Shown: positions 28,023 to 37,785, counted from the first letter of the stretch. The stretch: DNA of 64,000 nt from Paenibacillus sp. FSL W8-0426 (GCF_037969725.1 NZ_CP150203.1:5532001-5596000), one strand, 5' to 3'. Notes: generated by a model not told the origin, from the sequence alone. Made by a program: numbers and translations.

Positions 28023-29252
28023 ATGAATCATGAAATTATCTCCTTGGAAGCCATTACGCAATTTCGTTCGCCTGTGGAAGAATTCAGTCCTTATGAATGG
28101 TACAAGCAAAAGCTGGAGCATGAACCGGTCAGTTACCATGAAGTGACCCGAACCTGGAACGTATTTCGCTATGCAGACGTGAAACGGGTGCTGAGCGACT
28201 ACGAGCACTTCTCCAGCGTCAGGGAACGCACCACGATCAGCGCTGGCGCCGACAACGATGAAGGCAAGCATGCGGGCCGAATCGATTTCATGACCGATCC
28301 GCCGGAGCACCGCAAGAGCCGTGCCCTGCTATCTGCCGCGTTTACGCCGCGCAGCCTGAAGCTGTGGGAGCCGCGCATTCGCCAAATCGTAGACGGGCTG
28401 CTGAAGGACATGCAGGATGCGCCGACCATCGATGTGGTCAAAGATTTCACCAGCGCGCTGCCAACGATCGTCATTGCCGATCTGCTCGGCGTGCCATCCA
28501 CTGACCGCTTGCTCTTCCAGCAGTGGGTTTATGACCTGTTCCTGCCTTTGCCGCAAGATCACGCGGAAGAAGTCAACGAACGCAAACGCAATGCGGCTAC
28601 TGCCTATTACAGCTATCTTCTGCCCCATGTCATGCACAAAAGAACCCATCTGACCGACGATATCATTTCCGATCTGATTCAGGCCGAGGTGGACGGAGAA
28701 CGTCTCACCGACGACGAAATCGTACGCATGACGATGTTCATCCTCGGAGCCGGGATTGAAACGACCAGCCACTTGCTCGCCAATACGTTCTACGCTTTCC
28801 TGTACGATAAGCCCGAGATCTATGGCGAGGTACGGGCCCAGCGGGGACTGCTGCCCAATACGGTCGAGGAGATGCTGCGTTACCGCTTCCATATCGCCAA
28901 GATGGACCGGACCGTAAAACAGGACAACGAGCTGCTCGGCGTGCCCGTCAAAAAAGGCGACGTCGTCGTCGCCTGGATGAGCGCTGCCAACATGGATGAA
29001 GCCGTATTCGCCAATCCGTTCACGCTGGATATCCACCGGGCCAACAACAAACAGCATCTGACCTTTGGCAATGGCCCGCACTTCTGTCTCGGAGCTCCGC
29101 TGGCAAGGCTGGAAGCCAACCTGGGCATCGGACTGTTCATGGACCATTACTCAAAAATCGAGCCTGTTGCAGGTTATAAATTCGAAGATCACCTAAGCCC
29201 GTCCGCGGCGGGACAGATGTTGACTTCATTGCCGATTCACGTCACTCGTTAA
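28023..29252 (+). CDS. Cytochrome P450
   Basis: 409 residues, a soluble bacterial P450. The I-helix oxygen-activation motif is GAGIETT (about 240-246), the K-helix ExxR is EEMLRYR (about 279-285), and the haem-ligand loop is FGNGPHFCLGAPLARLE (Cys about 345). It would hydroxylate a small hydrophobic substrate using a separate ferredoxin or flavodoxin; no redox partner is next to it. The start at 28023 has GGGGAGG 7 nt upstream. PadR control and the lone setting suggest detoxification or tailoring of a secondary metabolite. The closest relatives are probably CYP107/109-like Bacillus enzymes, but this cannot be settled by eye. Confidence 0.92.
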   Translation: MNHEIISLEAITQFRSPVEEFSPYEWYKQKLEHEPVSYHEVTRTWNVFRYADVKRVLSDYEHFSSVRERTTISAGADNDEGKHAGRIDFMTDPPEHRKSRALLSAAFTPRSLKLWEPRIRQIVDGLLKDMQDAPTIDVVKDFTSALPTIVIADLLGVPSTDRLLFQQWVYDLFLPLPQDHAEEVNERKRNAATAYYSYLLPHVMHKRTHLTDDIISDLIQAEVDGERLTDDEIVRMTMFILGAGIETTSHLLANTFYAFLYDKPEIYGEVRAQRGLLPNTVEEMLRYRFHIAKMDRTVKQDNELLGVPVKKGDVVVAWMSAANMDEAVFANPFTLDIHRANNKQHLTFGNGPHFCLGAPLARLEANLGIGLFMDHYSKIEPVAGYKFEDHLSPSAAGQMLTSLPIHVTR

Positions 29253-29365
29253 TTTATTTTCGTCAGGGAACACGTCGATTGACGATTCTCCATCTCGAAG
29301 TGAGATTATCGCCCGCGGCAAAATAAACGCTCCAGAAACTTCACACGTTCCTACACCACGAAAAA

Positions 29366-29447
29366 ACTCCCTTACTGGGGACAGCACACGCATTCCATTC
29401 TAGATGGTTTAACTTGCGCTGTTTGTGGTAAGGGAGTTCCGTTTTTT
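29366..29447. terminator. Rho-independent terminator between P450 and the convergent unknown gene
   Basis: The stem AACTCCCTTAC/GTAAGGGAGTT plus ACAGC/GCTGT pairing has six A before it and, after a short CCG, six T. It is usable in both directions. Confidence 0.75.
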
Positions 29448-29464
29448 CTGTAACACATACCGAC

Positions 29465-29836
29465 TTATGTTCGAAAAACCGTAAAATTCAACTGATGGGT
29501 CAGCTGTTTCAGATGGTCTATATCCCGCTGCACCTGTTCCGTGCTGTCCCCGTTCATCGCCTGATTGGCCCGCAGCGTCCGGCGGGTGTTCAGCATGCCG
29601 TCAATCAGCTTCAATACCGCATTCCGGCCGCGATGGTCCACGATCATGTACTTTTTGCGCGCATCCAGTTCAACCCACACGATATGGCTGAATTTTGCAA
29701 ACAAATGCCTGCGGTAATGTTCCATGTCCGCTTCCCTGTAATGCTCGCCGTAAAAGGCGTAATACCCGTGCACGTGCAGCTTCTCCGTAAGCTTCGCGAT
29801 GAATGGGTCCGATCCGAGCATCGCGTTTCGTTCCAT
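29465..29836 (-). CDS. Hypothetical protein
   Basis: 123 residues, not recognised. It is soluble and rich in His, Arg and Tyr (MEHYRRHLFAKFSHIVWVELDARKKYMIVDHRGRNAVLKLIDGML), with a predicted alpha/beta start and a helical end. The start at 29836 has TGGAGGC 7 nt upstream, and composition is like the host genome, so it lies outside the AT-rich island that begins about 100 nt to the right. The function is unknown. Confidence 0.6.
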   Translation of the reverse strand: MERNAMLGSDPFIAKLTEKLHVHGYYAFYGEHYREADMEHYRRHLFAKFSHIVWVELDARKKYMIVDHRGRNAVLKLIDGMLNTRRTLRANQAMNGDSTEQVQRDIDHLKQLTHQLNFTVFRT

Positions 29837-29936
29837 TGTCGTGCCTCCATGTTTTCCGCGATCCAGTTGATCCCGTTTTTTTGCACTTATTGTAGCATAA
29901 AAACATGGTTATCATACAGGAGTCCTTTATAAGCTT

Positions 29937-32675
29937 CTAACAATAACTAGGATCATCCAATGCTGCTATTACAGAATCAAGCATTCTGATGTATTCTTCA
30001 TTACTTACATTGCCGCGAATAAACGATGTATTCACACCAGATTTCCTCAACTTTTCAATCCAACTCAACGCTGCCTCTCTGCCTATACCACGCTCCAGCA
30101 TACCATAGTACAGATACGCAATTTCGTTACTTACATTCGTATTAAACACCATCGGATCATCAGAATTGATGTTCACCTGAATATTAGATAATTCATGATT
30201 CGTAGGTGTTTGCAGTTTAAACAACTGATTACCAAAGATTGAATCAATTTCTCCAATGGCTTCGTTTGAAGAAGGATTAACTTCAATCACGATTCCTTGT
30301 CTTGAAATTTTCTCAATGAGGTATTTTTGCATATCCTGTGCCATAACTTCCTCAACCCCTGTTGTATTCATATGGACAGGCTCTCGCATTAAACGCAGAT
30401 AACCTCTACAGTGATATGCCAGTAACAACTGGTCTTTGTCCCATGTACGGACAGTATGCATTTCACGAACACATTGTGCGGATTGATGTACCATCTTAGT
30501 ATCATATTGGACACGTTGCATAGCTTTCAATACAGAATCACCGATGTGATTAAACCTTTTCTGGTACACCTCGTACAGGAGCCGAACAGTTAAACCCGTA
30601 GTGACTTGAAAAATATCCTCAGCCAGCGCCAGAATCTTCTGTTCGAGATAAATAAATGTTTTCGAATCAAGGTGCGACATTTTACTATAGACCCCCCAGA
30701 TCCATAACATATTATCCAGGTATTCTCCTCTTGGCAAAATGACTACCTTGTTCTGTTGAACCCAATTGCATATATCAACTCCCAAAGCAATACCGTGACC
30801 TATTCGGTCTCCAGAATGAAGTTTGCAATAATCAATCACCTCATCCATCCGTCTCAAGCCTGAATTGATATGTCTAAAATCCTCTCCTGCATGAAATGTG
30901 AAAAACAGGCTCTGATCTTTCAGAACATATCCATCCCGATCAATCACTCGAATAGAGTCGTGATCACTGTTCCTCGCTTTTTCAAAAACGGGTGCAAATA
31001 CCTGAACCGGGGTGCTATTCTCCAAACTAGCGGCATCAAGACCAACAATAAAGTTAGAAAGATATGGGATCCTTTTTCGCAAATTAGTCATCAAATGAAT
31101 CTGATTTAAATAGGCTTGTTGTATCCTACCATAATATAGATGCCTGATCGTCGTTTCATTGTCACCTTCATAGCTACTCCAACACTTGTCCGTGTCGTCA
31201 TCTCTTTTCAAAAGATGATATACGATGCCTATTCTAGGAAAGATAGTATTTGTATTACTTCGAATTCCATAGTCTTTTTCCAGTATGTTTTTATACGCTC
31301 CGAGAATTCTTACGACCTCTTGCTTAATCCGATGTTCCTGATCATGAATGGGAATACGGATCTCTGCCTTGTTCAAGTATGAATTTTGAAACAACGTTCT
31401 AAGCAGATGGGTGTAATAATCATCCTGATTCTTACGTATTCCTCGGGTGGCCCTACTGAAGTAGGGCCTAAAGAAATCCAATCCTTTGATTGAAGTCGAT
31501 TGTGTAATTTGCTGATAGAATTCGTTTTTAATAGAAATATACTTGAAAAACACTGAAAAAAAGGATTGAAATTGATCAGGTTGATGATAGGCTGTCTTTT
31601 TATAAATCATCGCCTTATGCAAAAACAAATTCTCTGCATACGTTTTAATATGGGATGATGATGGAAACACAGAGAACATGATATCATGTCTACGATCTCC
31701 ATCATCTAAACCAAAGTTCTGTTTCAATTCATCCAATACGGCCAGAAGATCAGAGGCATCATAATCTGCAATGGACTGATCCGTCAATATAGTTATCACA
31801 AAGGTGGACTTTTCTGAATCAAGTATTTGGGCAAGCCAACTAACTAGATTGGGAAGATGAGGTACCTGCTCAAGCTCCGATAAATATTTCCCCATAACAA
31901 GCCTTAGAATTCGGGCAACCAGAATGTAACAATAAACTTGGCTTGATTCCGCCAAATGGTTTGTTTCAAAACATGTCAGGAAATGCTCAGCCTCCGCGTT
32001 ATTCATAACTAATTGCCATAAATGAGAGAAATTAAAAGCAGCAGAAGCATGAATGTGATTCTCGGCAACCCCTCGCTGCATCACATCATGTAATGATGCA
32101 TCTGCGAGGTTAATATGCTGGTAGACTCCGTTCAATTGCTCGGGATCCGTAATTCCATTCATAGAGTAGTGAATTGCGACAAAAAGATCCATCGGCATCA
32201 GTCGACTAAGTGTATGAAAGAAATGAACCTTATCCAATTCTTTATACTCAGACCAAAATCGATCATATTTGTTGCTTTCACTTTCATTACGGCCATTTTT
32301 CCAGTATTTGAACACAATCTCTCCATCACGGTGTGAAATAAAGGCCTTCGCAAAAGATTCCATGATGCCTAAATAGTGTTTATATATACTTTGATTCCAT
32401 GCATGATTCGAAGATACAAAAAACGGATAAAATATTTCGAGCATCAGATTGATTTCATCAAGGCTGTCTGGTGAACATTTTAACAAGATATTTCTATGTA
32501 AAATATGAGATAATTTCTTTCTTTGCTTTGCAATCACTTGGCCTTCAATTAAACCGGAATTAACGGGCGTAACTTCTGCAAGTTTCAGTACAGGGTTCCC
32601 ACTCTGCATATAAAATGCCAAGTCTTTAAAGGGGAACAACGCTACATGCAAGAGAAGGTTAATTTTCCTGATCAT
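29937..32675 (-). CDS. rdrB: RADAR adenosine deaminase component (RdrB-like)
   Basis: 912 residues, an adenosine/AMP deaminase fold with large insertions. Zinc and catalytic motifs appear in the canonical order: NHIHASA (His-x-His, 207-209), TFHAGED (His and catalytic Glu, 594-599), GDRIGHG (622-628), EVNPSSNEAIG (position of the ADA CPxSN motif, 800-804) and NINSDDP (zinc Asp, 837-841). The length and the pairing with a 937-residue ATPase are those of RdrB in RADAR anti-phage systems, where deamination of adenosine nucleotides/RNA follows infection. The start at 32675 overlaps the rdrA stop by 17 nt, with GGAG 6 nt upstream; an ATG two codons earlier is the alternative. The gene is strongly AT-rich compared with its flanks. 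Naming is by motif and context, not by alignment. Confidence 0.85.
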   Translation of the reverse strand: MIRKINLLLHVALFPFKDLAFYMQSGNPVLKLAEVTPVNSGLIEGQVIAKQRKKLSHILHRNILLKCSPDSLDEINLMLEIFYPFFVSSNHAWNQSIYKHYLGIMESFAKAFISHRDGEIVFKYWKNGRNESESNKYDRFWSEYKELDKVHFFHTLSRLMPMDLFVAIHYSMNGITDPEQLNGVYQHINLADASLHDVMQRGVAENHIHASAAFNFSHLWQLVMNNAEAEHFLTCFETNHLAESSQVYCYILVARILRLVMGKYLSELEQVPHLPNLVSWLAQILDSEKSTFVITILTDQSIADYDASDLLAVLDELKQNFGLDDGDRRHDIMFSVFPSSSHIKTYAENLFLHKAMIYKKTAYHQPDQFQSFFSVFFKYISIKNEFYQQITQSTSIKGLDFFRPYFSRATRGIRKNQDDYYTHLLRTLFQNSYLNKAEIRIPIHDQEHRIKQEVVRILGAYKNILEKDYGIRSNTNTIFPRIGIVYHLLKRDDDTDKCWSSYEGDNETTIRHLYYGRIQQAYLNQIHLMTNLRKRIPYLSNFIVGLDAASLENSTPVQVFAPVFEKARNSDHDSIRVIDRDGYVLKDQSLFFTFHAGEDFRHINSGLRRMDEVIDYCKLHSGDRIGHGIALGVDICNWVQQNKVVILPRGEYLDNMLWIWGVYSKMSHLDSKTFIYLEQKILALAEDIFQVTTGLTVRLLYEVYQKRFNHIGDSVLKAMQRVQYDTKMVHQSAQCVREMHTVRTWDKDQLLLAYHCRGYLRLMREPVHMNTTGVEEVMAQDMQKYLIEKISRQGIVIEVNPSSNEAIGEIDSIFGNQLFKLQTPTNHELSNIQVNINSDDPMVFNTNVSNEIAYLYYGMLERGIGREAALSWIEKLRKSGVNTSFIRGNVSNEEYIRMLDSVIAALDDPSYC

Positions 32676-35472
32676 ACTCATCTCCAGATGGTTCTATGTC
32701 TTCTAAGGATTGTCCAAGCTGCTCCAATTCTTGGGAGACCCCGTACTTCACCGCTTCTAACGCTTGTTCAAGCTCCTTACGCATAAGCCTCTTTGCTTCC
32801 TGATATTGTTGGTCTTGTTGAATCGCAGGATTGGCCTCTTGTAGATAAAAGGAAATCTCTCTGATTAAGTGTGGGTACGGGTACTCCGAGCTTTCTGTAA
32901 ACAAAACGTCCAGATCAAAAGAAACTTCATTCTTTAACGTCGCTAAAAAATGTGTTGCTTCTACACGACCAAACCATACATAACTATTCTGTGATAATTT
33001 TTTTACCTCAGAGAAAATTTCCTTGTAATCATCTATACTTAATTTATCTTTGTGTCGATACTGCGTAATCCTGCCTACTACACCTCTTACTCTTCTATAT
33101 ATTGTGTTCTCTCCATCTCTCACCTCGTTCATAAATGCATCATATCCGCGATAGAATTTCGGAGAAAGACGCAAGCTGTCTATTTCTGAGTTGACTAATT
33201 GTGTTGCTAAATACCCCTTTATCTTTTTGTATATTCTTTGCAACAACTGTCCAACCGTTTTACTACTATACTTTTCCCCATCCTTGCTCTGATTGATTTT
33301 CTGAAGAGCACGATAATCCTTGTTGGATGTAAAATTTTCTTTAAGACTATCGGTTAACATAATCTTCGACAATGTATTAACAATAATTGTATGGTATACC
33401 TCATTATCAATTGAACATAATGGCACCTTTTTTAATTCTTCCACTAATTTTACAATTTGCTCTTCTCCTGAAATAAGCTCGTGAAAGAGCTTCTCAACGA
33501 AGTCAAATTGTGATGAAGTAGAGCTGAGTTCTTGCAAAAAATTCAAACTCCGCTTCACGTCCATATTCTCCTCATAATATCCTTTGCTAAACAAATCACT
33601 GATCAGGGTTTTATTCTGACGCATTACGTGGACAATGGACATAAATACAATTCGTTCTTTTTCGATGGCCTTTGGAGAAAATGCTTGTTTCGTATAGTAG
33701 ATATCCTCTTCATTTTGAGCATTTTGAGAGAAAAGTTCATCAAGTAAAAGAAAACCTGACTGCAATTTGCTATGCGCAGTAATGCCCAGTACAACATAAT
33801 ACAAATAATACCCTTGATACCTGTTTATGTTTTGGTCTGATATAGGGACATCTGCCTTATGTTTGCCCATTTCTTCAAAAACTTGTTGCTTCATTGTTTG
33901 ATATTCAGATTCGGAGTAACGAACATCCTCTAATAAAGAGCGAATTAACTCGCCCAATATTAGAACAGGCAATCTATTATCCGACTGTACTTTCCCATAT
34001 TCGATAAATGTACTCTGAGCCTGATCTCCCCACCGAAAGATCTGATCCATAAATTCACGTTGTTTGGCCGCCAAATGAGTAGAAGACATAATAATCGTAT
34101 CGATGAGAGCCTTAACGGACTGAAATAGTTTTTGTTGCTGTTCTGCGGTCGGTAATTGCTGATATTCGGCGCTCGCTTTGAGTTTATTAATTTGATGCAC
34201 GTGATAATAAACATTCACAAGACCTCTTGGTTTCTTGTCAAAAATAACATAGCTGCTTTTAATAGGACGTTCTACAGATTGTTTACCTTCCGAGAATTGA
34301 ACTTCATAAGAAAACAGACTGTCGTCCCCCATTAATTGACTTAACTGAGTCATAAATTTCAGATCACCAAATGAAAATAGCGGAATGGTATTGTTATTCC
34401 AGTTCACCAACTGATGACGACGAGCAGGAGGAATCAATTTTTTCAAGTATTCATGGGACAAGTTCCATTTTCGTTGTAAAATCGTTGGATTTCGCTCCTC
34501 CTCTTCTTGGCTAAGCTCTCGCCCTTCAAGACTTTCTAAACCTCCATCCCTAAAGCGCATGCCAGGACGTAAGTTGCTCTGTTGCAAGTTCTCATCCTGC
34601 AACAAGGCTGTAGTCAACGACTCAGCGAATATGTCATAATCACCCGACAGCACGGTAACAATGTTAGGATGGTTAGCGTATTGCAAAATGGATTCAATTA
34701 ACTCTCTTGTTTTGATTGTCTTGAGATCAATATCATCGATGAAGATAAAGATAAGAATCTCCTCGTCCAATTTAGAGCTACCAAAAGCTTTTTGCGTTTT
34801 GATCAGCTCATTCACGAGCATATGTAACTTTCGCTTAAATTCGATATCCGGGATCAGCATTCTGGATGATTTTCTGATATGTGTAGCTAAGTCGGCATAA
34901 TTTTGTGTTAACAACGTCCTATATTCGCTCTCCGTGTATAAATGATACTCAATTAATTCATTCATCTTGCTTCGCAATGGATTATTCTGTCTATACACAC
35001 AGTTGTTAAAAAACTCAGATAGTTTCTCCTCCTTATCTTCACGCGTTGTCTTCTTCTCGATCTTGTTGAGTAACTTGTTTACTTTCTGCTCTAATAATCC
35101 AATAATCGAGCCCATGATTTTTGTGTTTTGTCCAAAATTATCAGGCTCAATAATAGGTAAAATAACATTCAAATCTCGTCTTACCCTATCATTTAGATAA
35201 GCTCTTACCGTATGGATTGCCGAAGATTTTCCCGTTCCCCTTGCTCCGAAAACCCCTATGGTGTTATTAATCTCTCTACTGTATTCAAGTTCAATCTCTG
35301 TATCATCACAATTCTCTTTCACTTTGGTCTTCGTTGCGGCTTGCCGAATAGTTTCAATATGCTCAAGCATTAGGTCATATGTGGGCATGATCAAGCCAAT
35401 TTGATCCTTCAGATTTCTTGCACCGATAAACACCTCTACATCCTGTACCTGCTTCGTTTCATTTGTGGACAT
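32659..35472 (-). CDS. rdrA: RADAR P-loop ATPase component (RdrA-like)
   Basis: 937 residues. Walker A is GARGTGKSS (76-84), preceded by a strand (NNTIGVF). Walker B is IFIFIDDID (241-249), with a sensor-like VTVLSGDYD (about 274-282). The long C-terminal region is helical with no other known domain, ending in an acidic stretch (EDIEPSGDEYDQEN). This matches RdrA of RADAR, a KAP/STAND-like ATPase that forms a ring and docks onto the deaminase shell to trigger or position it. The start at 35472 has GAGGAG about 8 nt upstream. It is 48 nt after the membrane-protein gene and overlaps rdrB, so the three form one transcript. Confidence 0.83.
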   Translation of the reverse strand: MSTNETKQVQDVEVFIGARNLKDQIGLIMPTYDLMLEHIETIRQAATKTKVKENCDDTEIELEYSREINNTIGVFGARGTGKSSAIHTVRAYLNDRVRRDLNVILPIIEPDNFGQNTKIMGSIIGLLEQKVNKLLNKIEKKTTREDKEEKLSEFFNNCVYRQNNPLRSKMNELIEYHLYTESEYRTLLTQNYADLATHIRKSSRMLIPDIEFKRKLHMLVNELIKTQKAFGSSKLDEEILIFIFIDDIDLKTIKTRELIESILQYANHPNIVTVLSGDYDIFAESLTTALLQDENLQQSNLRPGMRFRDGGLESLEGRELSQEEEERNPTILQRKWNLSHEYLKKLIPPARRHQLVNWNNNTIPLFSFGDLKFMTQLSQLMGDDSLFSYEVQFSEGKQSVERPIKSSYVIFDKKPRGLVNVYYHVHQINKLKASAEYQQLPTAEQQQKLFQSVKALIDTIIMSSTHLAAKQREFMDQIFRWGDQAQSTFIEYGKVQSDNRLPVLILGELIRSLLEDVRYSESEYQTMKQQVFEEMGKHKADVPISDQNINRYQGYYLYYVVLGITAHSKLQSGFLLLDELFSQNAQNEEDIYYTKQAFSPKAIEKERIVFMSIVHVMRQNKTLISDLFSKGYYEENMDVKRSLNFLQELSSTSSQFDFVEKLFHELISGEEQIVKLVEELKKVPLCSIDNEVYHTIIVNTLSKIMLTDSLKENFTSNKDYRALQKINQSKDGEKYSSKTVGQLLQRIYKKIKGYLATQLVNSEIDSLRLSPKFYRGYDAFMNEVRDGENTIYRRVRGVVGRITQYRHKDKLSIDDYKEIFSEVKKLSQNSYVWFGRVEATHFLATLKNEVSFDLDVLFTESSEYPYPHLIREISFYLQEANPAIQQDQQYQEAKRLMRKELEQALEAVKYGVSQELEQLGQSLEDIEPSGDEYDQEN

Positions 35473-35520
35473 CTCTGATTCTCCTCTTCTTCTTTTCTAT
35501 TTGAAATAATTACCGTAACG

Positions 35521-36291
35521 CTAGGCTGTAATATCTGGCTTTTTCTTGTCCACGAACAGCTTATGTAACATAATTACGGATGCATTGCTTAGGATCACTT
35601 TTTTGGCGTAAAACTCTTTCTCAAAAAAACGTGACAACACCCAAAATACGACGATATGGACAAACAAGAACAACCGAATCACCCAATCGGATGAAACAAA
35701 AATCAAAATAGTACCATAAACCATTACAAGCAAACTTGCTAAAAAGAGAGAGCGAATCATAATCATTTTTGATAGTAGAATTTGCAGATTAGTTCGATCT
35801 TCTGTTCCTGATAACGAGTTGGCCCACCTGAAATAGATGATCCAATTATTCCTTTTTATACTTTCAGCATCGGTGCTCTCATCTTTAAAGACTTCATTTT
35901 TGATGTTGTACCTCTCTACAAGCTCTTTTTCAACTTCCGAAAGAATATGTACATTCTCATCATATACCACTTTATTTTTGGTTTGTTTCCTGAACTTTGC
36001 ATCTTTAAACTTGATATGCCTCGCTGACCAATGAGATAATAATGAACCAAGAACGTAACAAATGACCAGCAAAAGCAAATACATAATTACGTTGTGTTTA
36101 AAAATGAATTGGATTAATGGATAGCTTGGCTGGCTAATCAATGTCGCCTGTGACACAATCAGTTGATAGATCCAATTGAAATCCTCGATTCTCAGAAAAA
36201 AAATAGTCGTTCCGGTTAATAGAGCTGCCAATACAAATCCTGGAATAAAAATTCCAATAAAGTCATACAAAAAATCCTCTAGCTTTTGCAT
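35521..36291 (-). CDS. Four-helix membrane protein, first gene of the RADAR operon
   Basis: 256 residues. Hydrophobic segments are at about 12-33, 67-87, 182-201 and 203-222. A charged cytosolic-looking loop of about 95 residues lies between helices 2 and 3 (KFKDAKFRKQTKNKVVYDE...). Published RADAR loci sometimes carry a membrane accessory of the SLATT or Csx27 kind. This protein has a 2+2 helix layout that I cannot assign to either by eye. The start at 36291 has GGAGAG 6 nt upstream. The position and matching AT-rich composition argue that it belongs to the system, perhaps as a membrane effector or regulator. The next gene to the right (nagA) is host-like and separated by a terminator. Confidence 0.75.
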   Translation of the reverse strand: MQKLEDFLYDFIGIFIPGFVLAALLTGTTIFFLRIEDFNWIYQLIVSQATLISQPSYPLIQFIFKHNVIMYLLLLVICYVLGSLLSHWSARHIKFKDAKFRKQTKNKVVYDENVHILSEVEKELVERYNIKNEVFKDESTDAESIKRNNWIIYFRWANSLSGTEDRTNLQILLSKMIMIRSLFLASLLVMVYGTILIFVSSDWVIRLFLFVHIVVFWVLSRFFEKEFYAKKVILSNASVIMLHKLFVDKKKPDITA

Positions 36292-36415
36292 ATCTCACTC
36301 TCCGTTTAATATTAATCAATTTCTATTAACAGTCTGCTAAATAAACTGTCATTGATACTTTATTTATCGGAAAATTTAATGTTTTATTTATGGGCCGGAC
36401 TCGTCATATGTATCA

Positions 36416-36467
36416 AAAAGAAACAAGTGTTACGGCACATGCCACTTATTGCCGATCAACGCTTGTT
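36416..36467 (-). terminator. Rho-independent terminator of the murR-nagB-nagA operon
   Basis: The arms AACAAG/CTTGTT and CGGCA/TGCCG fold into an interrupted stem. On the minus strand TTTCTTTTTG follows. The 258-nt gap to the membrane gene also carries the putative promoter of the RADAR operon, which I could not define with confidence. Confidence 0.65.
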
Positions 36468-36549
36468 CCTCTTTTATTAACTGACATATAGAATCAAACT
36501 CTCAGTGTGAATGAATTCATAAAACGACGGATACTAAGCCCAATGCTCC

Positions 36550-37785
36550 TCATATTGAGATGCGAGAAAGCCTCTTCCCTTTCACCCAGACGCCCTCGAT
36601 TTCCAATGCCTCATTCAGCAGCACGATATCTGCCTGTTTGCCCGGCGCGAATGAACCTGTGCGATAATCGATGCCCAGCAGCCGTGCGGGCGTCAGGCTT
36701 GCCGCGCGTGAAGCGGCATTCAGGTCAAGGCCGACCTCCTGCACGAGATAGCGGAATCCGCGCACCATGGTCAGGGTGCTGCCGGCCAAGGCCCCGCCTT
36801 CTTTCAGGCGGGCCACGCCCTCCTTGACGATGACCGGCAGATCGCCGATTTTGTATTCGCCGTCGTCCAGCCCGGCGGCGGACATCGCATCGGTGATCAG
36901 CACGAGCTGATCGGCAGCCTGCTTCAGCTGCGCCAGGACGGAAATCGCCGCCGGGTGCACATGGATGCCGTCGGCGATCACCTCGGCGCTGATGCGCGGA
37001 TCGCTCAGCACGGCTCCGGCCGCCCCGGGATTGCGGTGATGCAGCGGCGTCATCGCGTTGAAGGTGTGCACCGCATGATGCAGGCCTGCCTGCACGGCGC
37101 GCTGCACGTCTTCATACGTGGCGTCCGTGTGCCCCAGAGCCGCCGTAATGTGCCGGCTGCGCAGCCACGAAATGACTTCCAGAGCGCCATCGCGTTCCGG
37201 CGCCAAAGTCACCTGGCGAATCAGTCCTGGATATTGCGCTTCCCAGTCCTTCAGCCAGGATACGTTGGGCAGCACGATATGGTCCGGATTTTGCGCGCCC
37301 GGCCATTTCGGGCTGAAAAACGGTCCCTCCAGGTGCACGCCTTCCAGCTGTGCGTACGGCATTTCGCCAGAACGATAGCTGTGCACTTCGCTCAGCACCT
37401 GATCCAGGCGTTCTTTCGGCGCGGTCATCGTGGTCGCCAGCATCGCCGTCGTGCCTTGTGTCGCATGGAACGACGTGATTTTGTCCAGCACCTTCGGACT
37501 GGCGTCCATAAAGTCTTCGCCATTGCCGCCGTGCACGTGAATGTCAATGAACCCGGGCACGATTACGCCCTGCTCCGGCACGGGCAGGGTGACCGCATTG
37601 CTGCGGATCGACGCCGGAAGCCCTTCGGACCGACCGGCATAAAGGATTGTGCTATCAGTCCAGGCGAGGAGGCCGTCCTCCGCCAGACCGTCTGGCAGCA
37701 CCATTTTGCCGCGCAGAAGGTAAATGGGGCTGCCGCTCTCTTTTCCGTATGCTGTTCCTTGGGCTTGTGCTCGTGTGTCACTCAT
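36550..37785 (-). CDS. nagA: N-acetylglucosamine-6-phosphate deacetylase
   Basis: 411 residues. An amidohydrolase barrel with FIDIHVHGGNGEDFMDA (metal HxH), LEGPFFSPKWPGAQNP (catalytic-site Glu), AALGHTDATYED, AVHTFNAMTPLHHRNPG (metal His and substrate loop) and LITDAMSAAG (catalytic Asp). It converts GlcNAc-6-P to GlcN-6-P and acetate in the cytosol. The start at 37785 overlaps the nagB stop (ATGA) with GGGGAGG upstream. The operon order is rpiR-nagB-nagA; GlcNAc from chitin or cell-wall turnover is the likely substrate source. Confidence 0.96.
   Translation of the reverse strand: MSDTRAQAQGTAYGKESGSPIYLLRGKMVLPDGLAEDGLLAWTDSTILYAGRSEGLPASIRSNAVTLPVPEQGVIVPGFIDIHVHGGNGEDFMDASPKVLDKITSFHATQGTTAMLATTMTAPKERLDQVLSEVHSYRSGEMPYAQLEGVHLEGPFFSPKWPGAQNPDHIVLPNVSWLKDWEAQYPGLIRQVTLAPERDGALEVISWLRSRHITAALGHTDATYEDVQRAVQAGLHHAVHTFNAMTPLHHRNPGAAGAVLSDPRISAEVIADGIHVHPAAISVLAQLKQAADQLVLITDAMSAAGLDDGEYKIGDLPVIVKEGVARLKEGGALAGSTLTMVRGFRYLVQEVGLDLNAASRAASLTPARLLGIDYRTGSFAPGKQADIVLLNEALEIEGVWVKGKRLSRISI

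Noticed and set aside
28329..29147. 272-codon minus-strand frame opposite the P450
   Set aside because: Antisense to the haem-binding and I-helix motifs; no RBS.
29937..32675. Reading the deaminase-fold gene as ordinary adenosine deaminase (Add) for purine salvage
   Set aside because: It is nearly three times the length of Add, has long insertions between the motifs and overlaps a large P-loop ATPase gene, which fits RdrB instead.
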